Shown: one piece after another, positions 23,280 through 34,339 of the stretch | Numbering within the stretch: position 1 is the first letter of the stretch | How the letters are laid out: the number at the start of each line of letters is the position of its first letter | From: Notamacropus eugenii | Lineage: Eukaryota > Chordata > Mammalia > Diprotodontia > Macropodidae | NCBI RefSeq assembly: GCF_028372415.1 | Contig: NC_092879.1 | Span: 97,097,067-97,161,066 of the forward strand | DNA length: 64,000 bases | Direction of reading: 5' to 3' | Notes under the pieces: generated by a model | Seen by the model: only the letters and a program-made list of their open reading frames with translations | The model's database searches: none | Told to the model about the DNA's origin: nothing | Position numbers and translations under genes: made by a program

Positions 23280-23890
23280 TGGACTTTATTAAGTATGTGT
23301 GCTCTAGGCCAAATGTTTTACTACAGGGTTTGGGGTGATCAAAACATGGCAGGCCTCTTAGATCCTGTTCAAGGAATATAAAAAGTACACAGCCATAGGA
23401 AAAAAAATACAGAGAGTAAACACAAAGCCATTTCAGAAGGGCAGGGCAGCATTAACAATCTGGGAGTTCAAGGAAGGCCTGTTGAAGGTGCAGGAAGTAT
23501 AGCTGAGCCTGTGAATGAAGAGGTGGGAGGGTAGGCATTCCAGGTATGGGCAACAACTTGTACAAAGGCCCAGAAGCTGGAGACAGAATCATGTGTACAG
23601 GGATCAATAAGCAGACTATAGTATATGAAGGGAAACGTACAATGCATCTGAACAGAGAGATCAGACTGCGAAGGAGAAGTTTATATTTGTCCCTAGAGAT
23701 AATAGGGAGCCGCTGGAGTTTCTTGAGCATGGGAGTGATGTGGTTAGACCTGTGCTTTAGGCCTGTGACTTCAGCAGCTGTTTGGAGGATAGATTGAACA
23801 GGAGAGAACCTTCAGGCAGAGAGGCCAGTTAGGAGGTTATTGAGATAGTCTGGGTGAGAGCTTATGATGGAATGGTCTATGGTAACGGTC
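23280..23890 (-). mobile_element. L2-type LINE 3' portion, antisense
   Basis: Reverse-complement L2. 'gatcagactgcgaaggagaa', 'aatagggagccgctggagtt' and 'tgaggcagg'-like segments correspond to the antisense of the RT C-terminus seen in sense at 6.9-7.1 kb. The minus ORF 23452-23730 is its decayed reading. Confidence 0.75.
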
Positions 23891-23894
23891 TTAA

Positions 23895-24055
23895 GCAAAC
23901 TTGTTAGGAAACTAAAGTTTGTCTCAGTTCAAATCCTTACCCTACAGCTCACTCCCTATATCACCTTGTATAAGTCACTTTTCCTCAGTTCCCTTTTCTG
24001 TAAAATAAAGGGGATGAGCCAGATTGTATTCCTGTGACGCTGAATTCACTATTCT
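23895..24055 (+). mobile_element. MIR-type SINE
   Basis: 'gtctcagttcaaatccttac', 'tataagtcacttttcctcag' and 'ttctgtaaaataaaggggat' give a sense MIR core. Confidence 0.7.
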
Positions 24056-24254
24056 CCCAGGGCAGCACCAGAGCAGGCCTGACAGGCCCTAGTGCTTCCC
24101 TCATTGGAACTGACCATTATCCTCCGGGTCCTGAGGTTTAGTTGGCCTGTCCCATCTAAATATGAAGCCTACCTGCTATTTCTGGACTAGCAATCAGGGC
24201 AGGGGTAGGGGAAAGGGCCAGAGGAATGGATGACAGATACCCTGGCACTGGGGT

Positions 24255-24345
24255 CATGGAGAGGACCTGTAGGAAGGAAGAATGAAAAGAAGGAAGGGAG
24301 GGAGGGGAGGAAGGAAGGGAGGAAGGAAAGCAGGCAGGCTTCTAG
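24255..24345. repeat. GGAA/GGGA-rich microsatellite
   Basis: Purine-only (AAGG)n-like tract with interruptions. Confidence 0.85.
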
Positions 24346-24499
24346 TTGTTAAGAGATTCTCTTTGGAGGATTTCTGGGAGGAGTGAGACAAGAGTTATAT
24401 AGTAGGAGTACAAAGGCCTTTTCTCCGCACTAGAATGGAAGCTTCTTGGGGGCAGGGATTGGTTTGGTTTTTGTCTGGTTATTCCACTCCCAGGGAAGG

Positions 24500-24640
24500 C
24501 TCCTTGGAAGTAGGAAAAACTTAGCTCAAGTCCTGTCTCAAATGCACCCTGGGTGACCCTGAATAAGTCACTTGACTTCTTGGTGCTCTAGACTGCTCTC
24601 TAAAACTAAGTTGCAGAGAATGTTGTGTCTTGTATTAAAC
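24500..24640 (+). mobile_element. MIR-type SINE fragment
   Basis: 'cttagctcaagtcctgtctc', 'gaccctgaataagtcacttg' and 'cttcttggtgctctagactg'. A short reversed SINE head ('gccagagctctagctactga') follows near 24670. Confidence 0.6.
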
Positions 24641-24784
24641 AAAAGGAAGCTTCCTTCCTGTTACCCAGGCCAGAGCTCTAGCTACTGAGCCACCTGGCAA
24701 CCTCTCAGCTGGCCTTAAACCACACCCAAGTGGAGGTATTGTGACCTGAGCCTATCTACACCAATAGTGCATCCCTCACCTCCA

Positions 24785-25145
24785 GGGCCCAACATTTAGA
24801 GCGCCTCACCCACTGGCATCTGTCCCCCTTTTCAGGCCTACTTGCTGCCCTTCTGGAGGATGCAGTAGCTCTCACCTCTGCCAATCCCTCCTCAACTCAG
24901 GCCTCTCAGAATCCCTGGTTTCCTTCAAGACTCAGCTGAGGGCCCCTTCTCCCTGAAGTGTTTTCTGGTTCCCCACCAACTACCTTGTGTAAACTTTGTA
25001 TGCATTCTATACCTATGTGGCCTCCTCCACTGACCAGGAGCTCCCTGAGGGCAGGGGCTATTTTTGTCTTTGCCTTGTATCCCCAGTGCTTAGCACAGTG
25101 CCTGACACATAGTAGATGATTAATCAATACTTATTGGTTGACTGA
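24785..25145 (+). mobile_element. L2 3' end
   Basis: 'cctggtttccttcaagactc', 'ctccctgaggg'-type sequence, 'gtatccccagtgcttagcac' and 'catagtagatgattaatcaa' give the full L2 terminus. Confidence 0.85.
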
Positions 25146-25639
25146 TCGGCTTGGCTCTCCCTCCTCCCCCAACACGTCAGGATGGCCAGACACTCAGATC
25201 CTGAGTAGGCCGTGGGAGGATGGAGCTTCCCAGGACTGGCCACATGAAGTGCCTGAAGGGGAAGCCAGAGCTGAGTGGCCAATCACCAGGGTCCTTCCAG
25301 AGTCTTAGTGCCAGGGGAGCCCTAGAGAAAGTACAGATTAAACAAGATGTAGGCCAGCAGCAAGACACATGAGTGTCCGGGGACTGGTCACAGAATTACT
25401 GAGTCTCAGAGATGAAAACAATGTTACAGGAACTGTGATTCAAGCTGGACCTTAACGACAATCCTCTTTGCTATGTGTCTGGCCATGGTCTTCCAGGCTT
25501 TGTTGAAGACTCCTAGTCAGGGGAAGTGCACTGTGAGTCTTGGGTCCCATAATCCCAGCCCCCCATGCAGCCCATTCTACTTTGAGGCAGCTCTGAGTGC
25601 TAAGAAGTGTTACTTAAAATCTGGCCGAAATCTGCCACT
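25146..25639. other. no recognised feature
   Basis: Low-repeat sequence. The ORFs at 25177-25368 (-) and 25473-25697 (+) have no motif or splice context. Confidence 0.45.
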
Positions 25640-25865
25640 CTTTCCCTCTCTTCCTTTCTCCTCCCCCCACATGCTGGGCCCAAGCAGAACAATCTAATCC
25701 CTCTTGTCTGCCCTTCAGACACTTAAAGAAGAGCTCTCATGGCCCCACTCCATGTTCTTATCATTCCAACAAGCCTGATCTGGAGGCCCTTCACCATCCT
25801 AATGGCCATCCTCAAAGCTTGCCCACTTACCCATGACCCTTCGAATATCCTCAGCATCACTGCAA
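25640..25865 (-). mobile_element. CR1/L3-type LINE fragment, antisense
   Basis: 'cagacacttaaagaagagct', 'ggaggcccttcaccatccta' and 'atggccatcctcaaagcttg' match the antisense CR1/L3 end ('cctcaagtcttctc..aggcccttcaccatcctggttgccct'). Confidence 0.55.
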
Positions 25866-26104
25866 TGACTCTCTTGGCTGCTGTTGATTCAGGGGCAGCC
25901 TGTTTTCTGCCCAATCATCCCTTTCCTCCATCTTGTTTGGGGGAAGTTGGCTGTTTTGAACACAAATGGAAGATTTTTCTCTTACAGAGTAGGCAATCAG
26001 GAGATGTTAACAGATAAAATTGCATTTCCTCTGATTAGATCTGACCCGGTGTTCTCACTTTGGAAAATGTTTGGGGATCCTGCAATTGATCAGTGACACA
26101 GAGA

Positions 26105-26285
26105 TCCCTTAGGACAGAGGTCACCAAATTTTTTGATTCCCATTGGAAAATATTTTTGAACACATACACCTAATGTACATCTTACTTATAAGTCATATAC
26201 ATATTCTATTTTAATAATTATAAACTCTATAGAAGTTAAACAAAAATAGAAGCTAACAATAATGAAATAAAAATGAAATGCGATT
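26105..26285. repeat. AT-rich unclassified block
   Basis: It starts 'cagaggtcaccaaatttttt' and continues AT-rich with 'ataattataaactctataga', ending where an antisense L2 begins. Copy-like character suggests a small interspersed element, possibly a DNA-transposon derivative. No terminal inverted repeats are confirmed by eye. Confidence 0.3.
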
Positions 26286-27070
26286 TGATCTCAAAGTCAC
26301 TGAGAGCCACAGGAACTCATTGAGTAAGTCAGATCTGGGCTTTAGGAGGATAGTGAGAGCCTGGAAGCAAGGGGGTCAAGTTAGAAGGTGATTATAATGG
26401 TCACGGCAAAAAACAGTAAGTGCTCAGACTGAAGCAAGAGGTAGTAATCAGCTAAGAGGGGCTGGAGTGAAGGAGGAGCCGGGAAGGACATTGAAGTTGA
26501 GAGCCTGGGAGTCTGGAGGGCCAGAAATAGAGAAGAGGGAAGCACCTGGGGGAAAGAGAACCCAATGAGAGCTCCAACGTGGACCATACCATGCACCCAT
26601 GCTGGCTCATCCTGTCTGACTTGCCCTCCCCTGATGAAGGAATGAAAGATATGGGAGCTCATTTGGACATGGCCAGGAGCAGAGATCCAGGGGGGCTGCC
26701 TTAGCTTTGAGAAGATTTGGGGGTCGGCCAGAGACTGGACCAGTCAGTCACTCGATAAACCTTCCTTAAGGTCTTGCTAAGTGCTAGACATTGTGCTGCC
26801 AGGTGGGGACACAAAGAAAGACAAAACTAGGTTGTCTACCCTCAGAAATGGTTCCTACTAAACAACATGCAAGTAAAGATATACATACAAGATCTAGACA
26901 GTCTATATGGAAGGTGATTCTGGAGAGAAAGAGATGGGAAGAGGAAGAGGGACCTGGAAAGGTCTCCAAGGAAAGGGAGGATTTGAGCTACTGAGAACGT
27001 CTGAGTTGGAGTCAGGTTATAATTGCTCTCCAGGGTCAACACCATAAGAAGCCAGTGCTGAAAGAGCATG
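26286..27070 (-). mobile_element. L2-type LINE fragments, antisense
   Basis: 26286-26560 carries 'gagccacaggaactcattga' and 'agatctgggctttaggagga'. 26735-27070 carries 'aagtgctagacattgtgctg' and 'gagctactgagaacgtctga' class sequence. They are two pieces of antisense L2 separated by about 170 bp of unclear sequence. Confidence 0.65.
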
Positions 27071-27294
27071 ATAGGACACTAATGTGTGATAGCTGGTTTA
27101 AGTTCTATTGGAGACAAGTTCATAATTGGGCTTTCAAGGAAGAATATATTCCATCCCCCAATTGGTTGGTCCCTTGGGGTCATGGCATGCCCCTCCATGG
27201 GTACAAGGGTCACTACCTTAGAGACCACTGTCCTGAGGTGCTCCACTGGAGCCTTCCCTTCAAGTCGGCATCTAACCATCAATAGTTACCCATT

Positions 27295-27545
27295 TGTGGT
27301 AGTTGTCCTTTCCTTGTGTCCGACTTCCTACGACCCCATTTGGGGTTTTCTTGGCAGAGATACTGGGGTGGTTTGCCATTTCCTTCTCCAGCTTATTTGA
27401 CAGATGAGGAAACTAAGGAAAACAGAATGAAGTTATTTATTTAGGGTCACACAGCTAATAAGTATCCGAGGCTGAATTTGAATTCAGGTCTTCTTGACTC
27501 CAGGTCTGGCACTCTATCTACTGTGCCTCCTACCTGCCCCAGCTA
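27295..27545 (-). mobile_element. marsupial tRNA/RTE SINE (MAR1-like), antisense
   Basis: It starts with a reversed RTE-type tail ('tgtccgacttcctacgaccc', 'catttggggttttcttggca'), then 'gccatttccttctccagctt', the MIR-like core 'cagatgaggaaactaaggaa' and the reversed tRNA head ending 'tctactgtgcctcctacctg'. Same family as 56975-57238, with a different tail from copies A and B. Confidence 0.8.
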
Positions 27546-27624
27546 CTCTGTGGGTCTGTCCGTTTAACCAATTCAGAATCTAGCCAAGCTCATCTTTCCT
27601 GTAACAAAAGCAATTGCTGTAGAA

Positions 27625-27985
27625 ATTTTGTCAGTCAGTCTACAAGCACTTATTAAGCACCTACTATGTGCCAGGCACCATGCTAAGAGCTAAGGATACA
27701 AAGAAAGGTAAAAGACAGCCCTTATCTTCAGGGAGTTCAGTCTAATGAAGGAGGACATCTCCAAACAACTAGTTACATCCAAGTTATAGACAGAGTAGCT
27801 GGCAGGTTAGCTCTGAGGGAAGGCCCTAGCAGTGGAGAGGTGGAGGGGGACTGGGCAAAGCCTCTAGAAGAAGGTGGGATTGGAGCTGAGTCTTGAAGGA
27901 AGCCAGAGAAATGAAAAGGTAGAAGTGAGAGGCTCTAGGGCCAGCCAGCCTGGAGTCAGGAAATGGATTGTGATGTGCAAAGAAC
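27625..27985 (-). mobile_element. L2-type LINE, antisense
   Basis: 'caagcacttattaagcacct', 'tatgtgccaggcaccatgct', 'cttatcttcagggagttcag' and 'gagtcttgaaggaagccaga' are in the L2 antisense order. Confidence 0.8.
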
Positions 27986-29319
27986 TTTCTCAATTATTTT
28001 GCTCCAAATCCAAGTAAATGATCTTGCTTATCCTCCAAGGCTCCAGGGCTGGCCTGGGGGAGGCCAGGCTGGCTCTGCCCTTTCTCAGGGGTCACTAATT
28101 GCTGTCCTTTGAACAATTTGGCCTAGAATTTTTCCAGAAATAATACCAACAGCTCATATTCCTAGAGCATTTGGAGGGTCCCAATGCACTTTATGGACAT
28201 TGCGTCATTGGGGGCTTCAGTTTTCCTAGGCTCACTGGCCTAGAGTTCGGAGGCCTGGCTCTTTGCCTGTTTTCAGAATCAGAGAGTTTCTCTTCTGCAG
28301 GAGTAGCATGCTGTGAGGTGCCATGCCCCCCACCCTGGCTCCCCTTGGGCTCCTGCAGAGATCAAAGCCAGTGACTCAATCACTCTGAGTACCAGTTCTT
28401 TGGATGACCTCAAAAGGAATTTGGCCCTGAGGAGTGGGGCCCATCAAAGACAGCTGGGTACTCGCTTGTCCCTCCTTATCTTGGGCATCAGCGGCCCATT
28501 AGTCGTGACTCGTTCTGTACTTTCCAGTACAAAGATTCTTCTCCTTGGCAGAGAAAGCCAAAGCAATCCGAAAGTTGAGTATCTTCATCAGCTGTCTCTT
28601 TATCACAGTCCCATCTACCCCAAGCAATGGTGCTGGCCTTTCTTTGATCTTCTCCTTGATATAGCATTTCTAAAAAAAAACCAACCTGTTTGGTTTTCAT
28701 TTGTTCCTAAAGAAAGGTCTCCCTCAGAGCAGCTGACCCTCCCCTCCCCTAACCTCCATGAACCCAGAGAACAGCTGAGGGGTTCAGATGACCACCTTTG
28801 GGCTCTCCCATGGCCCCTGGTCTTCCTTTAGGCCCTGCTTTCCCTGCTGTTACCACTGCTGGTTGGGCTGGGACTATCAGAGCACCTGAAGCTGGAAGAG
28901 GCCTTCCAGTGCATTGGGTACAATCCCTTACTTTCCAGAAGAGGATATCAAGGTCTGTGGTTCTGGGAACAAGCCCTATAAGAGGGAAGAACAGGGCCAA
29001 CATGACCTATCTGTGAGATCCCTCCTCCCTCCTAGAAGAGTGGGAAAGATCCAGAGATACCAAAGGTACAACAGGGCAAAGTGACCCACCTGAGTCTGCA
29101 AGAAGGGACGCAACTGAGACAAAAGGAATTCAGCTCCTTATCACAAAGCTTAGACAAAGGTTCCACAGAAGAGAACCACCCTTCTCCAGCTCTGATCCTA
29201 GCCCACTGTTTCCCATGGGTTTTTTTTGAAAATCTGATAGCCTGGATAGATAGGACTGTGGGAAAAGGGTCATGGAGATAGGCTCAGCTCCACAGCACCA
29301 TGAGGTACTATGAAGAAGA
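27986..29319. other. no recognised gene
   Basis: A 172-codon plus ORF (28313-28831) and its shadows show no domain, no exon boundary with partner exons and ordinary composition. A MIR-like remnant is possible at about 28140-28210. I support nothing else. Confidence 0.4.
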
Positions 29320-29480
29320 CCTTAATGGAGGAAATGGATTTCACATTCTGGCTCTGCCACTCACTACTTGTACCACCAGAGGCAAAACACTTGATATCTC
29401 GGGGCCTCAGTTTTCTCATCTTTAGTATGAAGGGTCCCATCATAGCCTGACATCTATAATCTCTGACCCTAATCCACCTA
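29320..29480 (+). mobile_element. MIR-type SINE
   Basis: 'tctggctctgccactcacta', 'ggcaaaacacttgatatctc' and 'ctcagttttctcatctttag'. Confidence 0.75.
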
Positions 29481-29559
29481 TCTTCCTCTTTCCCCAGGAT
29501 ATTAGAAAATCCAATGAGATGATAGGCAGAAAAGTGCTTTGAAGCATTGGAGGTATTGT

Positions 29560-29690
29560 GGGAAGGATCATTGCAACAAGTAACTATCAAGTGTCAGCTA
29601 GGTTCTAGGGATATGTAGACAGAACAAAACAGGCCTTGCCTTCAAGGAACTTCTATTCTACTGGGAAGATGTAACATGTAAAGAGAAGTA
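29560..29690 (-). mobile_element. L2 fragment, antisense
   Basis: 'agctaggttctagggatatg' and 'gccttgccttcaaggaactt' match the antisense L2 end. The 3' continuation is probably the block at 30115. Confidence 0.6.
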
Positions 29691-29789
29691 TGAGGCTTAG
29701 GGACTAGATCTGTGATTTCTTTGATATCAGGAGCTCCCAGATAAGAAAAGTCCTTCTCCCAGTGCAAGCTGATCACTCCTCTGCAATTT

Positions 29790-29905
29790 ATAGTTTTAGA
29801 GCACTGAGGGGTTAAGGGATTTGCCCAAGATTACTTTGCCAGTATGAATAAGAGTTGACTCTTGAACTCAGGTCTTCCTGACTCCAAAGCCAGCTCCCCC
29901 TACCC
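29790..29905 (-). mobile_element. MIR/SINE fragment, antisense
   Basis: 'aggggttaagggatttgccc', 'cttgaactcaggtcttcctg' and 'actccaaagccagctccccc' are reversed tRNA-SINE sequence running directly into the CT-rich tract. Confidence 0.7.
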
Positions 29906-29907
29906 CC

Positions 29908-30060
29908 CTGTCTTTGTCTGTCTGTCTGTCTCTGTCTCTGTGTCTGTCTGTCTGTCTCTCTTTCTTTCTCTCTTTCTCTCTGTCTTTGGATCTATCTATG
30001 TCTTTGTGTGTCTGTCTGTCTCTCGCTCTCTGTATCTTTCTCTCTCTTTTCTCTCTCACA
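29908..30060. repeat. (TCTG)n/(TC)n microsatellite
   Basis: About 150 bases of TCTG, TCTC and TTTC units. The Ser/Leu/Val-rich plus ORFs and Arg/Asp-rich minus ORF are translations of the repeat. Confidence 0.95.
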
Positions 30061-30114
30061 TACTCTGCAGTGTCTCATATAAATAGATGTTTGTACATGA
30101 TAATTGGATGATAG

Positions 30115-31348
30115 AGAGAGAGAGCACAGCCTAAGGAATCAGGAAAGGCTTCTTGTATGAGGTAATGGATGAATTGAGCCTAAAAGAAGCTAGATCTGAA
30201 GATATCAAGATGAAATGAGTAAGTATTCCAGATAGAAAGGACAATATATGAAGAGTTTCAGAAGTAGGAGACAGAATGATATGTGCAAGGAGTAGACTAG
30301 AATGTAGAGTGCATGAGGAGAAGTACCAGAAAGTAAAATAAGTTGAGAGAAGTGTATGGGTTCCACCCATCAAATTGACAAAAAAATGGTTAATGCTGGA
30401 TGGACTGAGGAAAGACCGGCACACAGGTATTCTGCAGGTGGAATGGGGAGTTGGTTTAACTGTTCTAGGAAACAATTGGGAGTTGTACTAGGAAAGTCAC
30501 AAAAATCGTACATGGCCCTTCACCAAGTGATGTCACTGCTGGGCATATATCCCCAAGGAGGTCAAAGACAGAGGGAAATGTTCCATGTATACCAAAATAT
30601 TTATAGCATAGGTAGGAACAAACTGAAAACAAAAAAGGTGTCCATAAATTGGGGAATGGTTCATGAATGTGATGGAATATTATTGCAACAGAATTCAGAG
30701 AAACTTTGGAAGAACTGTATGAACTGATACAAAGTGATATAAGCAGAACCAGGAGTACAATTTGAATAATGATCACAATAATAGAAAGGAAAACAACCTC
30801 AAAACACTTCTGGATCGATGCAATGATCAACTGTGATTTCAGAGGAATGACAGTGCACCACACGTGCCTCCTACCTCCTTGAGAGAGGTGGTGGGCTAGA
30901 GGTGTGCAATGACATAGCTGATGTGTTAGTGTGTTTTGCTTAATCGTATTTCTTTGTCAGAGGGTCCTATCTATTGGGGAGGGGATAGGTGGAAGGGAGG
31001 AGTCACTGGGAAATAATCCCTCCAAAAGAGTATCAATATCAACTTTTAAAAGAGAAAAGGAAATTATGCTGAAGTCAGATTTTGAAGGTCCTTAAATGCC
31101 AAGCAGAGGAGTTTGTATGGAATCACAGAAACCATAGAGAGCCGCAAAGCTTCTTGAGCAGGTGAGTGGTCTGATCAGAGCTATGCTTTAGAAAAGTTTT
31201 AGTAGCTGTGTGGAGGTTGAATTTGAAAGAACAGAGCCTAGAGGCAGGGAGACCATAGAGGAGGCTAAGATAGTTGCCTAGACAAGAGGTAAGGAGGGCC
31301 TGACTGAGGTTAGAGAGATTATGTGAATGGAGAGAAGCAGAAAGGAAG
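30115..31348 (-). mobile_element. L2-type LINE, antisense, split by an L1
   Basis: Left part 30115-30345 ('ggaaaggcttcttgtatgag', 'gtattccagatagaaaggac'). Right part 31076-31348 ('tttgaaggtccttaaatgcc', 'agagagccgcaaagcttctt', 'gaggcagggagaccatagag'). Together they follow one antisense L2 order, so the intervening L1 came later. Confidence 0.75.
30346..31075 (+). mobile_element. L1 LINE 3' fragment
   Basis: A decayed L1 ORF2 C-terminus and 3' UTR: 'tgggcatatatccccaagga', 'caaaatatttatagcatagg', 'ccataaattggggaatggtt' and 'aagtgatataagcagaacca', then 'ctattggggaggggataggt'. It parallels the cleaner copy at 34.3-35.3 kb. A target-site duplication is not clear to me. Confidence 0.75.
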
Positions 31349-31372
31349 AGAATAAGCATTTGCTGAGCACCT

Positions 31373-31383
31373 ACTATGTGCCA
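31373..31383 (+). repeat. left target-site duplication of the RTE LINE
   Basis: ACTATGTGCCA at 31373-31383 is repeated exactly at 36437-36447, immediately outside the RTE element. The host SINE reads through if one copy and the element are removed. Confidence 0.7.
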
Positions 31384-32187
31384 AGGGGTGTAGGGTATGT
31401 TCAAGGAGATCCAGTACCTTTGGTGTGATGTCCACCTGTTCCACGTAACTCCAAGAAGCTGCAGCATGTGCAACGACCACACTTGGTAAATCATTTCGGC
31501 AAATGGGCCAGACCAGGTTGAGGGTTCTCAAATCCATTGGTGAGTTAGGCGGGGTGTCTACCCCAAGCATGTGAAGGCATCCTCTGTTAGAATGGGTGGA
31601 TGAGAACAATTTGTTCCAGTGACCATGAAGGCAGATGAAGCAGGTGATGTGGAGCGCTTAGAATCTGGTTAGACACGAAAGACATGAAGGTCATCCACTG
31701 TATCCTGAGCCATTGCCAGCCATCTTGACTCTGTCCTGCCACTGGACTATAATGACTCTGGAGGAGAGAGTGAGGCTGACAACTTCGAGCAACTCTGCCT
31801 CACTTAAATCCAATTTACACACAAATCAAAAGACATCACCCATACCATTTCACTATTATGCCTCAAAGTCCTCCAATGACAGGAAATTGATGAATCAGCA
31901 GGTGCAGATACACTGGGAGCTGTAGTCATGACCCTGCACACAGGCAGCCCAGGCCATAGGGTCGTTTCTCACTGGAAGCAGCAGTGGGACTCGGCAGCCC
32001 CCGGGTGTCTGAGCAGCCTTATACAGATTGCACTGCTCACCTCCTGGTGTGAGGAAGGGGGCTAGAAAAGGTGCCCTAAACATTGTCTGCTTACCTTGGC
32101 CTGATTACTGCATCAGGCGGGGAATCCCACTATGTGGTGGAAACACAAAAAAATGTTCAAAATGTACGAAAATATCTGCAAAGATGA
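31384..32187 (+). other. RTE 5' region (UTR)
   Basis: Non-coding start of the LINE. Positions 31755-31830 ('ctctggaggagagagtgagg', 'ctgcctcacttaaatccaat') match the bodies of the SINE copies at 13.6, 22.6 and 61.0 kb. A stretch at about 31845-31885 also resembles the SINE tail. The segment could therefore instead be an older non-autonomous copy that became the LINE's 5' end. The duplication at 31373 argues that it moved with the LINE. Confidence 0.6.
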
Positions 32188-33535
32188 TTCCACTCACCAT
32201 CGGCACATGGAATGTGTGCACACTAATAGACAACACAAAATCCAGTAGACCTGAAAGAAGAACTGCTCTTGTTGCAAGAGAACTCAACAGGTATCGTGTC
32301 CAAATAGCAACCCTGAATGAAACAAGGTTGGCAAATGAAGGCCAATTTACTGAAGTTGGAGCTGGATACATCTTTTTCTGGAGTGGGTGCAGTGAAGGGG
32401 AATGCTATGAAGCTGGCATGGGTTTTGCAATCAAAACTAATCAGCAAGCTGGTATGCCTGCCAAAAGGAGTGAATGACAGGTTCATGACAATGTGATTGC
32501 CACTCGCAGGAAAATGCCATGCCATCATCATCAGTGCCTATTCTCCCACCATGACAAACCCTGATGAAATCAAAGAAAAATTTTATGAAGACCTAGAGAC
32601 CCTTATCGTCAATGTGCCAAAAGAAGACAAGCTTATAATTCTGGGCGATTTTAATGCTAGAGGAGGCTCAGACTACCAGACTTGGCAGGGAGTCCTAGGG
32701 AGGAATGGAGTTGGAAGCATCAACAGCAATGTTCATTTACTGCTGAAGACTTGTGCATCACATGACCTCATCACCAACACTGTCTTACATTTACATAAAA
32801 GCAAAAAAAACTTCATGGATGTACCCTTGCAGCCAACATTGGCATCTAATAGACTATGTGATTGCAAGGAGAAGAGACAGACAAGATATGAAAGTGACAA
32901 AAGCAATGTGTGGTGCAGAGTACTGGACTAATCATAGACTTATCCTTTCCAAGCTAAATATTCGCATTCATCAAAAGTGCCGCCCCCAAGGCAAAATGAC
33001 TACCAGAAGAATTAATGTCAACAAATCAGAGCTCTTCTCTGAGCTAGAACAGCTTGTTGTTGACCTGGAGGAAAAGTTGAGCCAACACACAGTTGGCAAC
33101 AGTGGAGCAGAAAAGGAGTGGGCAGCTTTCAGAGATTTGGTGTGCAGCACTGCATTTGTTCATCTGGGTCAGAACACTTGCAAACACCAAGACTGGTTTG
33201 ATGAAAAGGATAGGGAAATTCAGAAGCTACTAAATGAAAAATGCAAACTCCACAGGATTTACCAGCAGGATAGTTCATCCACCTCTAAGAAGGGAACATT
33301 TAATTCCATCCAAAGCAAAGTACAAGCAAAGCTTAGAGAGATGCAGGATCCCTGGCTCAGTAAGAAGGCAGATGAAATTCAGTTTTATGCTGATAGTAAC
33401 AATCCAAAGCACTTTTATGATTCCCTGAAAGCTATTTATGCACCAAAAATCTATGGTGCATCACAACTACTCAGTGCTGATGGAGCCACATTGATTAGTG
33501 ATAAGGACATGATCCTACAGAGATGGGCTGAATGA
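32188..33535 (+). pseudogene. RTE ORF, endonuclease and linker part, broken
   Basis: The APE-type endonuclease nicks target DNA to prime reverse transcription. Motifs in order: 'TIGTWNVCTL' (Asn motif, near 32195), 'LNETRL' (catalytic Glu, near 32315), 'ILGDFNAR' (Asp-x-Asn, near 32640), 'HLIDYV' (near 32845) and 'WTNHRLI' (near 32927), where the usual Asp before His is Asn. The frame changes near 32470, again at an A8 run at 32803-32810, and stops at 33533-33535. A Lys/Gln-rich linker ('WFDEKDREIQKLLNEK') follows the endonuclease. Decayed, not functional. Confidence 0.8.
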
Positions 33536-33542
33536 TTCCATA

Positions 33543-34339
33543 GTGTTCTCAACAGACCATCATCAGTCATTGCTGAGGTCATTGACTCAGGTTGAAGTTA
33601 GTCCCTCCTTAGCTGAATTTCCAACTGAAGAAGAGGTTTTGAGAGCCATTAGGCTCTTTTCATGTGGCAAAGAACCTGCTGCTGACTCTATTCCAGCTGA
33701 GATTTACAAGGTAGGGGGACCATTGCTCCTACAAAAGCTGACTGAAATTTTCCAGGTTATATGGCAAGAGGAGGTTATCCCTCAAGAGTTCAAGGATACC
33801 TCCATTGTCCATCTCTATAAGAGTAAAGGGAATAGATTGTCCTGCAACAATCACAGGGGGATCTCTCTCTTAGTCATTGCTAGCAAAGTTCTTTCTAGAG
33901 TCCTCCTTAACAAGCTGATCCTTCACCTGGAAGATGGTCATATACTTGAAAGCCAGTATGGCTTCAGAAGGGGCCAAGGAACAGTCAATATTGTGTTTGC
34001 TGCCCGACAACTCCAGGAGAAATGCCAGGAGCAGAGCAGAAGTCTATACACAACGTTTGTAGATCTGACCAAGGCCTTTGACACTGTTAGTTGTGAGAGC
34101 TTACAGAAAATTATGACAAAATTTGGTTGCCAGGAGAAGTTCATCAGTATTGTACGTCAATTTCATGATAGAGTGTCTGCCTGGGTTCTGGATAATGGAC
34201 AAAGCTCTCGTGCCTTTCCAGTCACCAATGGAGTAAAACAGGGCTGTGTGCTTGCTCCCATGCTTTTTAGCATGATGTTTTCAGTCACATTGACAAATGC
34301 TTTCAATGAGGATGAACGTGGTATCAAGATCAACTACTG
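33543..34339 (+). pseudogene. RTE ORF, reverse-transcriptase N-terminal part
   Basis: An open stretch of about 265 codons with RT motifs: 'DSIPAEIYK' near the start, 'IVHLYKSKGN', 'HRGISLL', 'YGFRRGQGT', motif A 'FVDLTKAFDTV' with both Asp present, and motif B 'VTNGVKQGCVLAPMLF'. The frame is cut at 34339 by an inserted L1 and resumes after it with the FADD catalytic box. No stop interrupts this segment. Confidence 0.85.
34326..34339 (+). repeat. left target-site duplication of the inserted L1
   Basis: AAGATCAACTACTG (14 bp) occurs exactly again at 35345-35358, directly after the L1 A-rich tail. Confidence 0.9.

Noticed and set aside
23452..23730. 92-codon minus ORF with hydrophobic stretches
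   Set aside because: Decayed L2 reverse-transcriptase reading, not a membrane protein gene.
28313..28831. 172-codon plus-strand ORF
   Set aside because: No family signal. The opposite strand and other frames are equally open.
29862..30111. Ser/Leu/Val-rich and Arg/Asp-rich ORFs
   Set aside because: Translations of a TCTG/TC microsatellite. The same holds for 58675-59113 and 60198-60644.
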